A stretch of DNA of 42,937 nucleotides from DATKEG01 sp035544515 (GTDB lineage: Bacteria > Acidobacteriota > Vicinamibacteria > Fen-336): NCBI GenBank assembly GCA_035544515.1, contig DATKEG010000123.1, positions 1 through 42,937 on the forward strand, given 5' to 3'. Both the position numbers and the translations under genes were made by a program. Positions 41,172 to 42,937 of this stretch are shown piece after piece. A model generated the notes under the pieces. It did not search any database. It had not been told where the DNA came from and saw nothing but the letters and a program-made list of their open reading frames with translations. Numbering within the stretch: position 1 is the stretch's first letter; each line of letters begins with the position of its first letter.

Positions 41172-41844
41172 GGATCAGGTACAGCAGCGGGAAGAGGAAG
41201 ATCCAGACGATGTCCACGAAGTGCCAGTACAGTCCCGTGATCTCCACCGGCGTGTGGTACTCGGGCCCGTAACGGCCGCGCCAGGCCAGCCCGCCGATCA
41301 CCGCGAGGATGGGGATGCCGATGACCATGTGCAGGGCGTGCAGCCCCGTCATGGCGAAGTAGAGCGAGTAGAAGACCTCGGCCGCGGGCGCGTGCGCGCC
41401 CGGGAACTGGAAGGCGGCGCCCGGCACGAGGTGGTGCTCGAACTTGTCGGCGTACTCCACGACCTTGATGCCCAGGAACACCGAGCCCAGCGCGATGGTC
41501 AGCAGCAGGTACGTCACGATCTGCTTGCGGCGGCCCACCGCCGCCGCGTGCACGGCCATGGCCATGGTCAGGCTGCTCCCGATGAGCACGGCGGTGTTGA
41601 ACGCGCCCAGCCTCCAGTCGAGGTGGTGGCTGGCCTCGGCGAAGCCCTGGGGATAGACCGCGCGGTAGACCGCGTACATCATGAAGAGCCCGCCGAAGAA
41701 CAGCATCTCCTGCGCGATGAACACCCACATGCCGAAGATGCTGGCGTCCTGCTGCGTGGGCAGGTCGCGGAAGTGGTGCTGCAGGGCCGGATGATGGACG
41801 GGCGGAGACGCCGTCCCTCCCTGGCCGGCCGCCGCCTCAGACAA
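41164..41844 (-). CDS. ctaE: Cytochrome c oxidase subunit III
   Basis: 226 residues. About six transmembrane helices. Recognisable stretches: FGMWVFIAQEMLFFGGLFM, VYPQGF, LDWRLGAFNTAVLIGSSLTM, FYSLYFAMTGLHALHMVIG with the conserved His, and LYWHFVDIVWIFLFPLLYL at the C-terminus. This is the short form used in five-helix or six-helix bacterial oxidases. It starts with TTG eight bases inside coxA and is preceded by GAGGTGAAGG; no ATG fits better. Confidence 0.9.
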   Translation of the reverse strand: MSEAAAGQGGTASPPVHHPALQHHFRDLPTQQDASIFGMWVFIAQEMLFFGGLFMMYAVYRAVYPQGFAEASHHLDWRLGAFNTAVLIGSSLTMAMAVHAAAVGRRKQIVTYLLLTIALGSVFLGIKVVEYADKFEHHLVPGAAFQFPGAHAPAAEVFYSLYFAMTGLHALHMVIGIPILAVIGGLAWRGRYGPEYHTPVEITGLYWHFVDIVWIFLFPLLYLIHG

Positions 41845-42937
41845 CCTTCACCTCCGAGGCCGCGTACGCGTACGCCTCCTGCGTGACCACGGGCTGCTTC
41901 TCGAAGTTCGCGGTGGGGGGCGGCGAGTCCGTCTCCCACTCGAGCCCCTTGGCGCCCCAGGGGTTGGCGGGCGCGGGCGGTCCGTAGCGCATGGACCACA
42001 CCAGGTAGACCATGGGGATGAGGTCTCCGAGGCCGAGGATGGAGGCGCCGGCCGAGGACATCACGTTGAGCACCTGGTACTCGTCCACGTAGTAGTGGTA
42101 GCGGCGCGGCATCCCGAGGTAGCCGAGCACGAACTGCGGGAAGAAGGTGAGGTTGAAGCCGATGAAGACGATCACGGCGGCCGCGCGCGCCCACCCCTCG
42201 GGATAGAGCCGGCCCGTGATCTTCGGCCACCAGAAGTGCAGCCCACCCAGGTACCCCATGATCGTGCCGCCCACCATGATGTAGTGGAAGTGCGCCACGA
42301 TGAAGTAGGTGTCGTGGACGTGCACGTCGAGGCCGGTGGCCGCGAGCATGATGCCGGTCAGCCCGCCGATGGTGAACAGCCCGATGAAGCCCACCGCGTA
42401 GAGCAGCGGCGTCTGCAGCGACACCGACCCCCGGTACAGGGTGGCCGTCCAGTTGAACACCTTCACCGCGGAGGGGACGGCCACCAGCATGCTCAGGACG
42501 GAGAAGACCAGGCCCGCGTACATGGACTGCCCGGACACGAACATGTGGTGTCCCCAGACCAGGAAGCCGAGCATGGCGATGGCCAGGCTGCTCACGGCGA
42601 TGAACTCGTAGCCGAAGACGCGCTTGCGGGACATGGCCGTGACCAGCTCGCTCATCACGCCCATGGCGGGCAGGATCATGATGTAGACGGCGGGGTGGGA
42701 GTAGAACCAGAACAGGTGCTGGAAGAGCACGGGGTCGCCGCCACGGCTCGGGTCGAAGAGGCCGAGGTTCAGCGCGCGCTCGCCCACCACCGTGAGCAGG
42801 GTGATGGCGATGACCGGCGTGCCGAGAATCATCACCAGGCTCGTGGCGTAGTTCGCCCAGACGAAGAGCGGCAGCCGGAACCAGGTGAGTCCGGGCGCGC
42901 GCATCCGGTGGACCGTGACGATGAAGTTGAAGCCCGT
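41837..42937 (-). CDS. ctaD: Cytochrome c oxidase subunit I, N-terminus beyond the window
   Basis: About 366 C-terminal residues; the frame runs open to the right edge (TGFNFIVTVHRMRAPG precedes the first internal Met), so the gene is cut, not short. The CuB site is complete: SHPAVYIM with the His-Tyr crosslink pair, and WGHHMFVSGQ with two His ligands. The haem ligands are in HDTYFIVAHFHYIM. GVMSELVTAMSRKRVFGY and SAVKVFNWTATLYRGSV are typical of aa3-type A-family oxidases. The C-terminus lacks a fused subunit III domain. Subunit II should lie just upstream, outside. Confidence 0.96.
   Translation of the reverse strand, partial: TGFNFIVTVHRMRAPGLTWFRLPLFVWANYATSLVMILGTPVIAITLLTVVGERALNLGLFDPSRGGDPVLFQHLFWFYSHPAVYIMILPAMGVMSELVTAMSRKRVFGYEFIAVSSLAIAMLGFLVWGHHMFVSGQSMYAGLVFSVLSMLVAVPSAVKVFNWTATLYRGSVSLQTPLLYAVGFIGLFTIGGLTGIMLAATGLDVHVHDTYFIVAHFHYIMVGGTIMGYLGGLHFWWPKITGRLYPEGWARAAAVIVFIGFNLTFFPQFVLGYLGMPRRYHYYVDEYQVLNVMSSAGASILGLGDLIPMVYLVWSMRYGPPAPANPWGAKGLEWETDSPPPTANFEKQPVVTQEAYAYAASEVKVV

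Overview
The window comes from a GC-rich bacterium with a Gram-negative envelope (lipoproteins with lipoboxes, an OmpA-type peptidoglycan-binding lipoprotein, a CTERM sorting tail) and aerobic respiration (haem-copper oxidase subunits I, III and IV at the right edge). GTG and TTG starts and short gene overlaps are very common. Nothing in the sequence fixes the lineage. High GC, a two-component system dominated by hybrid kinases and a fused AroDE would fit Rokubacteria/Methylomirabilota, Myxococcota, Acidobacteriota or Gemmatimonadota, but that is inference.

Left part (1-18044). The edge holds the end of a polytopic membrane protein (exosortase-like at best), a methyltransferase, and an ice-binding-fold (DUF3494) protein with an IPTL-CTERM-like tail. 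Then come a minimal S-adenosylmethionine decarboxylase (speD), a Pal/OmpA-type lipoprotein with a candidate sigma-54 promoter, and a relic of an EAL domain with its middle deleted. A signalling island follows: a 1430-residue CheB-CheR-PAS-kinase-receiver hybrid, a shortened paralogue that lost CheR and the ATPase domain, a single-domain response regulator, an RsbRD-type histidine kinase and a divergent NtrC-type activator. Next are a secreted helical protein and groES-groEL, read from a full-consensus sigma-70 promoter. Divergent from groES is an XRE-family regulator with a perfect GAGTTAA-N9-TTAACTC inverted repeat just before its start.

Central part (18054-36379, minus strand). This is one aro-his-trp supra-operon of 19 structural genes over 18 kb: aroDE, thiF, hisZ, hisG, hisD, hisC, hisB, hisH, hisA, hisF, hisIE, trpE, trpG, trpD, trpCF, trpB, trpA, a chorismate mutase and a DAHP synthase. 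Most junctions are 4-base ATGA/GTGA overlaps; only two gaps reach 100 bases. It encodes the whole chorismate-to-tryptophan branch, all of histidine synthesis except a histidinol-phosphate phosphatase, and entry and middle steps of the shikimate pathway. In front of aroDE lies a previously unnamed small ORF of 31 codons. It ends in a His/Tyr-rich stretch and is followed by an 11-bp intrinsic terminator and a 10-bp competing antiterminator stem, the layout of a transcription attenuator. I regard this single attenuator in front of a combined aromatic-amino-acid and histidine operon as the main discovery in the window.

Right part (36400-42937). On the plus strand are a zinc-ribbon protein, htpX, an OsmC-family protein and five small envelope or membrane proteins (PspC, two lipoproteins, an NTF2-like secreted protein, a small membrane protein). 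On the minus strand a terminal oxidase operon enters from the right edge: coxA (truncated), coxC, coxD and an O-methyltransferase.
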